From positions 1 through 64,000 of the forward strand of contig CALBST010000117.1 in assembly GCA_937967425.1 (NCBI GenBank): DNA of 64,000 nt, written 5' to 3'. Position 1 is the stretch's first letter. Each line of letters opens with the position of its first letter. Made by a program: the position numbers and the translations under genes. Below are positions 1 through 7,800 of the stretch, in pieces. Origin of the DNA: an uncultured Caulobacteraceae bacterium. Lineage in GTDB: Bacteria; Pseudomonadota; Alphaproteobacteria; Caulobacterales; TH1-2. The notes below the pieces were generated by a model, which saw only the letters and a list, made by a program, of their open reading frames with translations, was not told the origin of the DNA and did no database searches.

Positions 1-2
1 GC

Positions 3-107
3 AAGCTCACCATCGCCGTCCTTGAGACGAAGAACGATTGTGAGGATGTGCACAGTCTGATTGTGAGCATCCTGCGCGATTATCGCGCCCTGCATGGAAA
101 CGCGTGA
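3..107 (+). CDS. C-terminal end of an unidentified protein (partial, enters from the left)
   Basis: The frame is open from the left edge for 34 codons and ends in TGA. The tail contains NDCEDVHSLIVSIL and reads like a real amphipathic helix, but is too short to assign to a family. It runs antisense to the end of the minus-strand gene next to it, so the two overlap by about 100 bases if both are real. Such a long convergent overlap is unusual and suggests that the neighbouring frame is extended by a frameshift or rearrangement. I cannot name a function. Confidence 0.45.
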   Translation, partial: KLTIAVLETKNDCEDVHSLIVSILRDYRALHGNA

Positions 108-480
108 GGCCGTGGCCCGCGCGTCCCGCCGCAACGTGATCGCCGCGATCGGCGCAGCGCCCCTCATGGTGCCGAGCGCCCGTCGCGAAATCCGCGAACA
201 AGGTTTCGGCCACCGCCCGCGCTTCTACAGGCGCTCTGACTTCCACGCGCACGGCGTCAGAAGATTCACGCACCTCGAAATGAAGAAACGCGCAGCATTC
301 CTGCTCGGCGCGAACCATCTCGCGCACGCGCTCCAACGCCTCTGGCGCATAGTCGAGCACGAGCGTCAGATCCATGCGTTCATGCGCGCGCAGCGCCTCG
401 CGATTAAGTTCGCCAATCGCCGCCATCCGCTCTTTGAATGCGCCAGCCGACAATGTGCAAGCGACGGGCGGTGCGGTCAT
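7..480 (-). CDS. Hypothetical protein coupled to a MerF-like transporter
   Basis: A 157-residue frame whose ATG overlaps the TGA of the upstream membrane-protein gene (ATGA), so the two are probably translated together. Residues 1-100 look like a genuine soluble protein with an EQECCAFLHFE motif: a vicinal cysteine pair in a short alpha/beta segment, which I recall from small proteins accompanying mercury-type MerR clusters. From about residue 103 the sequence becomes Arg/His/Cys-rich and low in hydrophobic residues. It runs antisense over the partial gene at the left edge, so the true C-terminus is doubtful. The CC pair suggests metal or thiol binding; that is inference. Confidence 0.5.
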   Translation of the reverse strand: MTAPPVACTLSAGAFKERMAAIGELNREALRAHERMDLTLVLDYAPEALERVREMVRAEQECCAFLHFEVRESSDAVRVEVRAPVEARAVAETLFADFATGARHHEGRCADRGDHVAAGRAGHGLTRFHAGRDNRAGCSQSDCAHPHNRSSSQGRRW

Positions 481-731
481 GGCGTCGTCTCCGGGAGCGA
501 GCAGGCGCAAGACGACTGGACCTGACGCCGAGCGCGCGCCCGCCAAAACAAGAAAGCCGCGGCCGCAAGCAGCGCCACGCCAGCGGCTATCGGCCAACCG
601 ACGAACGCACTCGAAACAAAGGCGAGCCCGCCCGCTGCAAGCATTGCGGGAATGAAGGCGGCAGCCGCACAAGCGCCAACGCAGGCCAAAGCCCCAAGCA
701 CGCCCACAGTGAGGAATTTTCGCGTGTCCAT
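477..731 (-). CDS. MerF/MerT-like small membrane transporter
   Basis: 84 residues with two hydrophobic segments (about 7-35 and 41-64) followed by a basic WRARARR stretch. This is the hairpin layout of small mercuric-ion uptake proteins such as MerF. Two cysteines at about 17 and 21 lie in the first helix where MerF/MerT carry a Cys-Cys pair; here they are spaced by three residues, which is unusual. A short tail adds CAC. The gene is transcribed divergently from a MerR-family regulator through a 19-bp-spacer promoter. The family assignment rests on topology, cysteines and context, and no merA reductase is visible in the window. A different thiophilic metal is possible. Confidence 0.55.
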   Translation of the reverse strand: MDTRKFLTVGVLGALACVGACAAAAFIPAMLAAGGLAFVSSAFVGWPIAAGVALLAAAAFLFWRARARRQVQSSCACSLPETTP

Positions 732-766
732 GCCGATCGTCCTTGGCGGAAATTGAACCGGCCCCC

Positions 767-797
767 AATGTAGGACCTAAAGCTACTTGAGGTTCAA
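767..797 (-). promoter_or_regulatory. MerR-type promoter and operator for the MerF-like gene
   Basis: On the minus strand a -35 TTGAAC (792-797) and a -10 TACATT (767-772) are separated by exactly 19 bases, the stretched spacing typical of MerR-controlled promoters. The spacer is filled by the interrupted palindrome ACCTCAAGTAGCTTTAGGT (775-793, read on the minus strand), with arms ACCTnAAG and CTTnAGGT. It lies directly upstream of the regulator start, so one site probably serves autoregulation and activation. Confidence 0.8.
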
Positions 798-809
798 GAG
801 GTCAATTCC

Positions 810-1217
810 ATGAGCGCGCTGACGATTGGCGACGCCGCCCGAGCGGCGGGATGTCCGGTGGCGACGGTTCGCTACTATGAAGAGGTCGGCCTCATGCCGC
901 TGGCCGAGCGCCGAGCCGGCGGCCATCGCCTCTACGACAAAACCGATGTGGCGCGTCTCGTTTTCATTCGCCGCTGCCGCGAACTCGATATGCCCATCGA
1001 AAAGATCAGCGCGCTGTTGGCGATCTCGGACGATGGATCGCGCCCATGCGCTGAAGCACTCGACTTGACCAACGAGCATCTCGCAGCCGTGCGCACGCGC
1101 CTCAAAGAGTTACGCGAACTCGAACGTTCGCTTGCCGCGTTCGCCGCCGATTGCGCCGAGACTTGCTGCCGGGGATCGTCGGCAAACTGCACGTTGTTCA
1201 CCGCGTTGCGAAGATGA
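810..1217 (+). CDS. MerR-family metal-responsive transcriptional regulator
   Basis: 135 residues with an N-terminal winged helix (GDAARAAGCPVATVRYYEEVGL, positions 7-28), a long dimerisation helix, and a C-terminal metal loop. Cys80 and Cys115 are 35 residues apart, the same spacing as Cys82 and Cys117 of Tn501 MerR. A third cysteine comes from the C-terminal loop (Cys119, Cys120 or Cys127); that loop is about three residues longer than in MerR. These features fit a sensor of Hg(II) or another soft divalent ion rather than Cu(I). It faces the MerF-like gene across a 19-bp-spacer promoter. ZntR-like metal choice cannot be excluded by eye. Confidence 0.85.
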   Translation: MSALTIGDAARAAGCPVATVRYYEEVGLMPLAERRAGGHRLYDKTDVARLVFIRRCRELDMPIEKISALLAISDDGSRPCAEALDLTNEHLAAVRTRLKELRELERSLAAFAADCAETCCRGSSANCTLFTALRR

Positions 1218-1238
1218 ACGCCCCGGGCAATGCACGCT

Positions 1239-1562
1239 TCAAGCTTGGCGCGGTCCAAACAAAATGAGCCCTGCCCCCGCCACACAGATCGCAGCGCCAA
1301 GCATGTCCCAACGATCTGGACGCGCGCCTTCGACAAGCCAGAGCCAAAGAAGGGACGCCGCAATATAAACCCCGCCATAAGCCGCGTAGGCGCGCCCCGC
1401 ATAAGCTGCATCAACCTGCGTCAGCGCCCAGGCAAACACGATGAGCGAAGCAACGCCCGGAACCAGCCAGTAGACACTCGCGCCCTTCTTGCTCCAGGCC
1501 CAGAACGCAAAGCATCCGGCGATCTCAGCCCCGGCCGCCACCAGGAACCACACGACACTCAT
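1239..1562 (-). CDS. YnfA (UPF0060) family inner-membrane protein
   Basis: 107 residues with four hydrophobic helices and the family hallmarks: [15 protein letters not shown] near the N-terminus, [18 protein letters not shown] in the third helix, and a [13 protein letters not shown] segment near the end. Length matches the family (about 105-110). YnfA proteins resemble small multidrug resistance transporters and have been linked to efflux. It ends 22 bases from the end of the MerR gene in a convergent arrangement and is divergent from the EEP hydrolase, so it is probably a single-gene unit. Confidence 0.9.
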   Translation of the reverse strand: MSVVWFLVAAGAEIAGCFAFWAWSKKGASVYWLVPGVASLIVFAWALTQVDAAYAGRAYAAYGGVYIAASLLWLWLVEGARPDRWDMLGAAICVAGAGLILFGPRQA

Positions 1563-1713
1563 GTCTTTTGCCCCTCGTCGTGCGCCCTCGGACCATAGAT
1601 GGTTCTATAATCTGCGAATTGGTGCATGTCGTCACGCCCGCATAGTGCACGGCGGCCCCCACTTTCCCGACTTGCATCACGCGCACCACCACGAGTAACG
1701 ACGCCCTCCCCAC

Positions 1714-2652
1714 GTGATCACCAACGCCCTCAACCTTCTCTCCGGTCATTTGGCCCGCAGCTCTATTCTCCTAGCGCTGGCGGCATGGGGCGGCGCGTTT
1801 TCGCCGCTGCTCGACGGCCTCAACCACTTCGCGCCGATCTGGCTTCTGGCAAGCCTCGGCGCTGGGCTCGCATGCTTTCTGTGCGGCGCTCGCGGCTGGG
1901 CCGCTTATTGCCTCGTCGCCGCCCTAGCGCACGGGGCGATCATGGCGCCCGAATTCTTGCGGCCGATGTCTCCACCGGTAGCAGCGACAAGCGAACGCAC
2001 AATCCGCGTCCTCTGGCTCAACACCTGGATGGGATCACGCCCGACCGAAGAGGTCTTGCACTATCTCGAAACGAGCGGCGCGGATTTCGTGCTGGTGTCG
2101 GAATTGCACGACGAAGGTCAGGAAGGCTTCCAGCGCCTGCGTGCGGCTTATCCCACCATGATCCGCTGCGAGGGCGGCCATGAGTGCAACACCATAATCT
2201 TCGCCAAGCGTCCAGCGCTAGATCAACAAACTAACCAAGGCCTCCGCGCCAGCATCGGCGAGTTCGACGTCGATGGCGCGCGCCTTCGGCTTATCGCGGC
2301 GCATTTGGCACGGCCAAATCCGCCGGCAGGTCAACAACGGGAGTTCCGCGCATTGATCGATACGATTGGCGCCGCGTCCGACAATGTCATCCTCGCTGGA
2401 GACTTCAATTCAACTCCGTGGTCGTTCTCGCTTAGACGGTTCGATACAGCAAACGGCCTAAGGCGCCACACCAGAGCTCTTCCGACCTGGCCCGCTCAAG
2501 CGTGGACACGCCTTCGGCTCCCAGCGATCACGCCATTTTTGCCGATTGATCACGTCTATTCAGGATCTCGTTGGCGGCTTGTTTCGCTACGCCGCGGACC
2601 GCGAACGTCCTCGGACCACTATCCGATCGAGGCGACCTTCACCGCCAACTAA
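1714..2652 (+). CDS. Endonuclease/exonuclease/phosphatase (EEP) family protein with membrane N-terminus
   Basis: 312 residues. The first 90 form two or three hydrophobic segments, followed by an EEP fold beginning at VLWLNTWMG. Catalytic signatures are present in order: the LN motif, the metal-binding Glu in LVSELHDE, GDFNSTPW, a DH motif (LPIDHVY) and the terminal SDHYPI. The architecture matches the membrane-anchored EEP proteins common in proteobacteria, whose substrate (phosphodiester, nucleic acid or lipid) is usually unknown. The start is a GTG with no strong ribosome-binding site, so the N-terminal boundary is uncertain. No neighbour shares its direction closely enough to claim an operon. 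Confidence 0.85.
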   Translation: MITNALNLLSGHLARSSILLALAAWGGAFSPLLDGLNHFAPIWLLASLGAGLACFLCGARGWAAYCLVAALAHGAIMAPEFLRPMSPPVAATSERTIRVLWLNTWMGSRPTEEVLHYLETSGADFVLVSELHDEGQEGFQRLRAAYPTMIRCEGGHECNTIIFAKRPALDQQTNQGLRASIGEFDVDGARLRLIAAHLARPNPPAGQQREFRALIDTIGAASDNVILAGDFNSTPWSFSLRRFDTANGLRRHTRALPTWPAQAWTRLRLPAITPFLPIDHVYSGSRWRLVSLRRGPRTSSDHYPIEATFTAN

Positions 2653-2750
2653 CCTTTTTTAGGCTCGCCGGTAGCTCGGTTGGAGCTGCCGCTTCCAGCG
2701 ACTGCAACCCAAAGCGTCGACGTGCTAAGCTGCCATCGAACGAGGCAACT

Positions 2751-3188
2751 ATGAATGACGTTTTCGAGGGACGATGCCTATGTGGCGATGTGCGCTTTGA
2801 GGCACAGGGCAAGCCAAAGTGGGTGCTCTGGTGTCATTGCAATAGCTGCCGCAGGCACAGCGGTGCTCCGGCGTCCGTCTTTGTTTCGTTTGCGGACGAC
2901 ACCGTCACTGTGACGCAAGGCTCGATCGCCAAGTACACGTCCTCGGCCGGCGTCGAACGCGGCTTCTGCTCTCGTTGCGGGTCCACGCTCACGTGCAGCA
3001 ATGGCAAGCTGCCAAATGAGACCCACTTCCATGTTGGTACGTTCGATCGGGCCGCAGACCTCGCACCGACCGGCGCGTTCTTTGCCGAGGAACGGCTGCC
3101 GTGGTCCGATCAGCGACAGGGCGCGCTGGGAGGTCTCACCGCATTGGCGCAGGTGGCGCTCATGCGCGATCACAAACGCCGCGATTAG
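2751..3188 (+). CDS. GFA/CENP-V domain protein
   Basis: 145 residues with the zinc-binding cysteines of the glutathione-dependent formaldehyde-activating (GFA) fold: GRCLCGDVRFEA at the start, WCHCNSCRRHSGAP around residue 25-40, and FCSRCGSTL around residue 75-83. These provide the CxC, CxxC and final CxxC sites. Family members bind Zn and most have no proven reaction; the GFA enzyme name should not be taken as function. The ATG was chosen because the Cys motif begins eight residues later, at family-typical length. Its stop overlaps the end of the convergent methyltransferase gene by four bases. Confidence 0.88.
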   Translation: MNDVFEGRCLCGDVRFEAQGKPKWVLWCHCNSCRRHSGAPASVFVSFADDTVTVTQGSIAKYTSSAGVERGFCSRCGSTLTCSNGKLPNETHFHVGTFDRAADLAPTGAFFAEERLPWSDQRQGALGGLTALAQVALMRDHKRRD

Positions 3189-3805
3189 GCGACCCGCGCT
3201 GAGCCCCAATAATTGAAGCCTGCCCATTTTGGCGTCTTAGGCAGATACATTGTTTCGAGGTTGTCCACCGTGAAGCCGGCCGCGCCGACTAGCGCCGGAA
3301 TGTCTCGCGACAAATGACAGCCGCCGCCGATCACTTTCCAGACCGGTTCAATGCGCCGTTGCCAGCGGCGCACGTCTTCGTCGGGCGCGAGACCGTGCTC
3401 GCAGAACAACAAACGGCCGCCTGACTTTAGCGCGCGCCGGGCGCGTTCCAGCGCCGTCACCGCTCCGGGAATCGAACACAACGAATAAGTGACCAGCACG
3501 GTGTCGATGCTTTGCGGCGCGAGCGACAGGGCTTCAGCGGTTTCCGGGACAATCTCGACTTCGAAAGCCGCGCTTTGCACCGCTCTTCGCGCGCGCTTCA
3601 CCATCCCCGGCGCCGGCTCAAGTGCGTAGAGCTTTTGGACCTTTGATGAATCGTAGTGTGGAAGGTTGAGCCCTGCGCCGAAACCCAATTCGAGCACCAC
3701 GCCCTCCGCGCCCGGCACGACTTTCTGCCGTTGCTTATCGACGGGAGAGCAGGAACACGACGTTGTAATCAGCGCCGGCAGAATGAAGCGCTCGTAGAGG
3801 TTCAT
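3185..3805 (-). CDS. Class I SAM-dependent methyltransferase (phospholipid-methyltransferase type)
   Basis: 206 residues with motif I VLELGFGAGLNLPHY (about 43-57), an acidic LEPAPGM after strand 2, and LVTYSLCSIPG as motif IV. The N-terminal MNLYERFILPALI and the C-terminal tail with MYLPKTPKWAGFNYWGSA resemble the PmtA/UbiE-like group that often methylates lipids or small molecules. The start ATG overlaps the TGA of the upstream methyltransferase (ATGA), so the two are translationally coupled. A CSCSP cysteine run at about residues 17-21 precedes the SAM fold. The substrate is unknown. Confidence 0.85.
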   Translation of the reverse strand: MNLYERFILPALITTSCSCSPVDKQRQKVVPGAEGVVLELGFGAGLNLPHYDSSKVQKLYALEPAPGMVKRARRAVQSAAFEVEIVPETAEALSLAPQSIDTVLVTYSLCSIPGAVTALERARRALKSGGRLLFCEHGLAPDEDVRRWQRRIEPVWKVIGGGCHLSRDIPALVGAAGFTVDNLETMYLPKTPKWAGFNYWGSARVA

Positions 3806-4434
3806 GACGCATCGCTCGACGCATTGCGACGAAACAGGTGATAGCGAAACGCCTGTTCGGCGCCCCAAGGCGTCACATGGATCTCGCCGTGCGTTTCCAA
3901 CAGTTGAAACTCGTCGCCAAGCAAGCGCGCGAGGCTGACGCCATCGTGTTGAACGATCTCCAGGCCGCTGCATTTTGCCGGGCCGCGAGGCGCAAATCCC
4001 GCGATGATCGCCCAGCCATCGCCATCGACGGCTGACCGCAGTGCTTCAACATACGCCGCTTGGTCCGCGGGCTCGGTGAGAAAGTGGAGCACAGCGCGAT
4101 CATGCCAAAGACGAAAGCGCTGCACCGGCCGCCAAGCCCTGACATCGCCCACGACCCATTCGACGGTTTCGGCTTGCTGTCCAAGTCTCGCTTTCGCCTG
4201 GTCAAGACCGGGCGCGGCAATGTCGAGCACAGTCAGACTGCGAAAGCCGCCTGCGAGCAGATGATCCACCAAAGTCGATGCGCCGCCGCCGACGTCGACG
4301 AGTCGGGTGCCGTGTCCCACACCGGTGCGCCGAATGAGCTTGAGCGAGAGCGTGGGCTCTTCTTGACGCCAGCTCACGTCCTCGGCGCGCTTTTCACTAT
4401 AGACGCGATCCCAGTGGGCGTTCTGATCCGTCAT
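3802..4434 (-). CDS. Class I SAM-dependent methyltransferase
   Basis: 210 residues. The start shown gives MTDQNAHWDRVYSEK, a common N-terminus in this family, followed by LVDVGGGASTLVDHLL (motif I), VLDIAAPGLDQAKAR (the acidic loop after strand 2), VGDVRAW and a WHDRAVLHFLTEPAD motif IV. The C-terminus contains ETHGEIHVTPWGAEQ. It resembles tellurite/thiopurine-type small-molecule methyltransferases, but no substrate can be assigned. It is the first gene of a coupled pair with the methyltransferase downstream and follows the sterol-desaturase fusion gene by about 60 bases on the same strand. Confidence 0.85.
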   Translation of the reverse strand: MTDQNAHWDRVYSEKRAEDVSWRQEEPTLSLKLIRRTGVGHGTRLVDVGGGASTLVDHLLAGGFRSLTVLDIAAPGLDQAKARLGQQAETVEWVVGDVRAWRPVQRFRLWHDRAVLHFLTEPADQAAYVEALRSAVDGDGWAIIAGFAPRGPAKCSGLEIVQHDGVSLARLLGDEFQLLETHGEIHVTPWGAEQAFRYHLFRRNASSDAS

Positions 4435-4493
4435 CGATCCGCTCTCTCCGCCGGCTGAGTGGGACGTGGGCTCTCGTGTGTGATCACGCAATG

Positions 4494-5678
4494 TCATGGC
4501 CGTGGGATTGAGCTCAAGCGGCGCCAAACCTGATTCTGACAGAACGGGCCAGCGCACCCACGCAAGCGCAGCAGATCCCCATCAAGGTTGATGGTGCCGC
4601 GATACGTGCGTCCGTCCTCGGGATTGGTCACTGTCCCATTTCTCCAGGCGCCATTCTCAAAAGCAAAGTCGCGCAGGATTATCGAACCCACAGCGCCCTG
4701 CTCCACGCTCTCAGGATCCCAAACCCAAATTAGACGCCCACACAACATCGCCGCGTTGACGCACGGTGACAGCCGCACGACACCGCCGATGCCGGGCGTC
4801 GCCCAATCATCGTGCATGCGCGCTTGCGCTCTCGCGTCTGTTGGAATGAGGCACATCGCAATCAAGAGTGCTGCAACGGTCGATTTGGCGCTGGCTGCCG
4901 GTAGTTTGCACACCCGGCGCGTGGCTGTTTCGAAACGTGCGAAATAGTCCGGATGCTCGGTTTTCATCAGGCGGTCCCACCAGGTGAAATAGAGCCCGTA
5001 GTTCCAGTGCGCCTCTGCGTGGTGGATGTCGTGATGCGTGACGGTGGTGAGGAAATCGAACATCGGCTTGCCGTCGCGACGCGCGGGAAAGAGTTCGTAG
5101 CCTGAGTGCCCCATCGTATTGCGCACGATCTGGTGCAGCATGAAGAAGCCGAGCACGCCCCACTCCGTCGGCACGACAAACATCCAGATCGGCACGAAGA
5201 AAGCCTGCATCGCCGCTTCGGCCACATCGAAGCTGTAGGCGGCGAACGGCGAGGGATTGTGCGAGCGGTGATGACGGCGGTGGAATGTCCGGAAGAGTCG
5301 CGGGTCATGCACCAGCCGATGCGTCCAGTAGAAATACGCATCGTGTCCGATGACCATTAGGACAAACGAAGCGATCGCCCATCCCCAGCCCCAACTCGCC
5401 GCGAGCGCGGGGCCCGGCAGATACCCTGCCCGCTCGACCATGAAGAGCAGCGCGCCGATTGTGGAGAAGATCGCAAGCGAACGGAGCGAAACGGCGAACT
5501 CCAACGCGAGCTGGTGCGCAGGGGGTTTTTCAGTCCGGATTTTCCGGCTCGCCAGGATCGATCCCAACAGAACCCATACGATCAACCAGAACCCGATTGC
5601 GAACATGGCGTAATCGGAGAGGTCGCTGGTCAAGCTCAGCATCCAGCGTTCGGCAAAAGCAGCCAGGTCGGCGTTCAT
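4494..5678 (-). CDS. Sterol desaturase/fatty acid hydroxylase fused to a DUF2147 domain
   Basis: 394 residues in two parts. Residues 1-255 are an integral-membrane diiron hydroxylase with the three histidine boxes HDAYFYWTHRLVH (112-124), FHRRHHRSH (132-140) and HHDIHH (215-220). Residues 290-394 are a DUF2147 domain (VRLSPCVNAAMLCGRLIWVW, then PEDGRTYRG and RGCAGPFCQNQVWRR). DUF2147 proteins are normally secreted, and residues 263-286 here look exactly like their signal peptide (Lys, hydrophobic AALLIAMCLIPT, then ARAQA). This suggests two genes joined by loss of a stop. The lipid substrate is unknown. Confidence 0.88.
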   Translation of the reverse strand: MNADLAAFAERWMLSLTSDLSDYAMFAIGFWLIVWVLLGSILASRKIRTEKPPAHQLALEFAVSLRSLAIFSTIGALLFMVERAGYLPGPALAASWGWGWAIASFVLMVIGHDAYFYWTHRLVHDPRLFRTFHRRHHRSHNPSPFAAYSFDVAEAAMQAFFVPIWMFVVPTEWGVLGFFMLHQIVRNTMGHSGYELFPARRDGKPMFDFLTTVTHHDIHHAEAHWNYGLYFTWWDRLMKTEHPDYFARFETATRRVCKLPAASAKSTVAALLIAMCLIPTDARAQARMHDDWATPGIGGVVRLSPCVNAAMLCGRLIWVWDPESVEQGAVGSIILRDFAFENGAWRNGTVTNPEDGRTYRGTINLDGDLLRLRGCAGPFCQNQVWRRLSSIPRP

Positions 5679-5768
5679 GTGGGCGGTCCTCCTTCAGGCC
5701 CGCCGACATCGTCACGGATCACGCGCTCGCGTCTCGCCAGGGCCGAAAAAGCCCATCCGATTTCAAAA

Positions 5769-6830
5769 TCAGTCAGGATTTTCCGGAATCGGAGCGGCGG
5801 CGCCCAGCTGCGCCTTGCGCCATTCGCTGGGCGTCTGACCTGTCGCCTCTTTGAAAGCACGGTTGAACGGACCGAGGGAGGCAAATCCCAGTTCGAAGAC
5901 AATCGCCGAGATGGGCGTACGCGCCGTGGCGGGGTCCGCCAAGCGCTGCATGGCCGCTCCGATCCTGTAGACGTTCACGAAGGCCCCGAAATTGCGATGG
6001 CCCAAATGATCGTTGATCAGCCGCCTCAACCGGTGCTCTGGTACGCCGACCTCTTCGGCCAGCGAACCGATTGTCAGTCCCTCTCGGCGCCAAGCCTCAC
6101 CCTTGCCCATGACATCTTCGAGACGCAACAAGGTGTGCTGATCACCGGCGTCCGGCGCCACAGGGTCCGGTGCTGCCGGCGTGGCGGCGCCGAAGAGCGA
6201 GGGTTGTGCTTGCAGGAAGACGATTGCGCCCGCAACGCAGAACAGGGCGAGCGCAGTGGCGCCCCAAAGCTCGTACCAATCCGCTTCGACACCGAAGCTT
6301 TCTCCGATCTCGAAGCCTGCCAGCACGACCACAAACAGCGTCACGGCCGCCAGGAATGGGCCCCTGAGGCGTCGCCTTGCTTCGACCAGATCGCCGCGCC
6401 AACTCCGCACGATCACGAAAAGCGCGTGTATCGCGAAACCCACTTCAATCAGGTTGTGAACAATCCAGATGCTCGGCTGAAGGTCTCGTGGTCCGAGCCA
6501 CCCGAACAGACCCAAAGCCGTCAAACCCGCGAACGGAGCAAGCGTTAGTGGCGAGATCTCGCGGTCGTCGAACAGAGCGAGTATGAAGAGCCAGAACAGT
6601 CCGGTGCCGCCCAGCGCCATGAAATGGACGATCGGTACAAAGGGCCCGATTGCTACACGCGAATAGGCCGACGACTGTAGCGCGTACGCAATGACCGAGA
6701 GAGAAAACAGAACGCCCGCAAGACGCGCTGAATGCCCCTTCCCGCCGCGCCATAGACCAGCTGCCGTCGCGACTAGCGCGCCGATAGCGACGCCGCGCAA
6801 AATAAGCTCAAGTGGATTGGTCTCGTCCAT
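5769..6830 (-). CDS. Membrane-anchored AraC-family transcriptional regulator
   Basis: 353 residues. Residues 1-210 contain six or seven hydrophobic helices. Residues 240-345 are an AraC/XylS DNA-binding domain: LTIGSLAEEVGVPEHRLRRLINDHLG is the first helix-turn-helix and ISAIVFELGFASLGPFNRAFKEATGQTPSEWR the second. This layout is common in proteobacterial regulators that sense a membrane or periplasmic signal. It precedes the sterol-desaturase fusion gene by about 90 bases on the same strand and may control it. No operator was identified. Confidence 0.88.
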   Translation of the reverse strand: MDETNPLELILRGVAIGALVATAAGLWRGGKGHSARLAGVLFSLSVIAYALQSSAYSRVAIGPFVPIVHFMALGGTGLFWLFILALFDDREISPLTLAPFAGLTALGLFGWLGPRDLQPSIWIVHNLIEVGFAIHALFVIVRSWRGDLVEARRRLRGPFLAAVTLFVVVLAGFEIGESFGVEADWYELWGATALALFCVAGAIVFLQAQPSLFGAATPAAPDPVAPDAGDQHTLLRLEDVMGKGEAWRREGLTIGSLAEEVGVPEHRLRRLINDHLGHRNFGAFVNVYRIGAAMQRLADPATARTPISAIVFELGFASLGPFNRAFKEATGQTPSEWRKAQLGAAAPIPENPD

Positions 6831-6839
6831 GGACGTAAG

Positions 6840-7007
6840 CTAACCCTGCCGGCGGCGAAGCTCTATCCTCTCCGCAGCCGCCGCTCCGGCGAAGTACGCG
6901 ACTGCAAAAAAGGCGGGCAAAGCCGCTCGCCACATCATCTGGCCTCCAAAGAAGAAAGCGTTGCCGCATAAGGCCGCGACAATATCCGAGACCGTTACCG
7001 CGTCCAT
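6840..7007 (-). CDS. Possible small membrane protein upstream of the AraC regulator
   Basis: A 55-residue frame (begins MDAVTVSDIVAALCG) with one hydrophobic stretch around residues 24-43 and a basic, charged tail. It ends nine bases before the start of the AraC-type regulator, a spacing usual within an operon. I know no family for it. It could be a chance frame in the regulator's leader; the spacing is the only support. Confidence 0.3.
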   Translation of the reverse strand: MDAVTVSDIVAALCGNAFFFGGQMMWRAALPAFFAVAYFAGAAAAERIELRRRQG

Positions 7008-7148
7008 TGCGATCACACTTCCTAGCGATACCTGGTCGAGCGGGGCGCCGCAGCGCAGCGAAGGGCGAGCACCCCAAAGATCCAGGGGGATTGACAGACG
7101 CCCAAGCCTCACATTCCCATCAGCGCACTGGTTCTGGTGGGAGCGAAC

Positions 7149-7757
7149 ATGCGATTGCATAATGGATCGACGTTAACGGCCTTGTTTGCATTGGCGCTCG
7201 CTTCCAGCGGCGCCGCTTATGCACAAACACAGGACAGCAACTTTTACTACCAGCGCGGTCTCGCCAATGTGAACGGCGATCAGGCGCAGGCGTTTGCAGA
7301 TTTCAACGAGGCTATCCGTCTCGATCCGCGAAACGCGAATGCATATGTGGGCCGCGGCTCAGTGCGTCACGATGGCGGGTCAACGGCGGACTACACCGAA
7401 GCGATCCGCCTCGATCCTGACAACTGGGAAGCATACGTCCGCCGCGCGTTCCTATACGGGTTGCAGCAAAACTACGCAGCAGCTCTCGCGGACTATGATC
7501 AAGCGATCCGCATTCGACCGGACCACGCCGAGACCTGGGGGCAGCGCGCCGGTACACACTGGGACCTGGGTAACCGCGAGCAGGCGTTCCGTGACGCTGA
7601 TGAATCGATCCGTCTCGACCCCCGAGATGCTCGGGCCTGGTTTGACCGAGGTCTTTTTCATCGCCGCTCTGGCAATACAGCGCTAGCAGAAGCCGACTTT
7701 GCCAGAGCGCTCCGGCTCGACCCAAGCCTGAGGCACTATTACGAGAGAATGCGATAA
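7149..7757 (+). CDS. Secreted tetratricopeptide repeat protein
   Basis: 202 residues. A signal peptide (hydrophobic residues 9-22, then ASSGAAYAQ) is followed by five or six TPR units with the usual A-x-x-D-x-x-x-A-I-x-L-D-P pattern, for example FADFNEAIRLDPRNANAYV, ADYTEAIRLDPDNWEAYV and ADYDQAIRIRPDHAETW. It is probably periplasmic and acts through protein binding. The ATG was preferred over an upstream GTG because a GGGAG ribosome-binding site lies at the right distance. The next gene starts 43 bases downstream on the same strand. Confidence 0.88.
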   Translation: MRLHNGSTLTALFALALASSGAAYAQTQDSNFYYQRGLANVNGDQAQAFADFNEAIRLDPRNANAYVGRGSVRHDGGSTADYTEAIRLDPDNWEAYVRRAFLYGLQQNYAAALADYDQAIRIRPDHAETWGQRAGTHWDLGNREQAFRDADESIRLDPRDARAWFDRGLFHRRSGNTALAEADFARALRLDPSLRHYYERMR

Positions 7758-7800
7758 GCGTGAGACAGCGCTCGCGGACGCCGGGCCTCGATATTCGACA

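Noticed and set aside
94..525. Plus-strand frame of 143 codons near the left edge
   Set aside because: It is antisense to the MerF-associated gene and has no family features; only the short tail ending at 107, in a different frame, looks coding.
5514..6548. 344-codon plus-strand frame antisense to the AraC regulator
   Set aside because: Low-complexity Arg/Gln/His composition; the minus-strand gene has both helix-turn-helix units intact.
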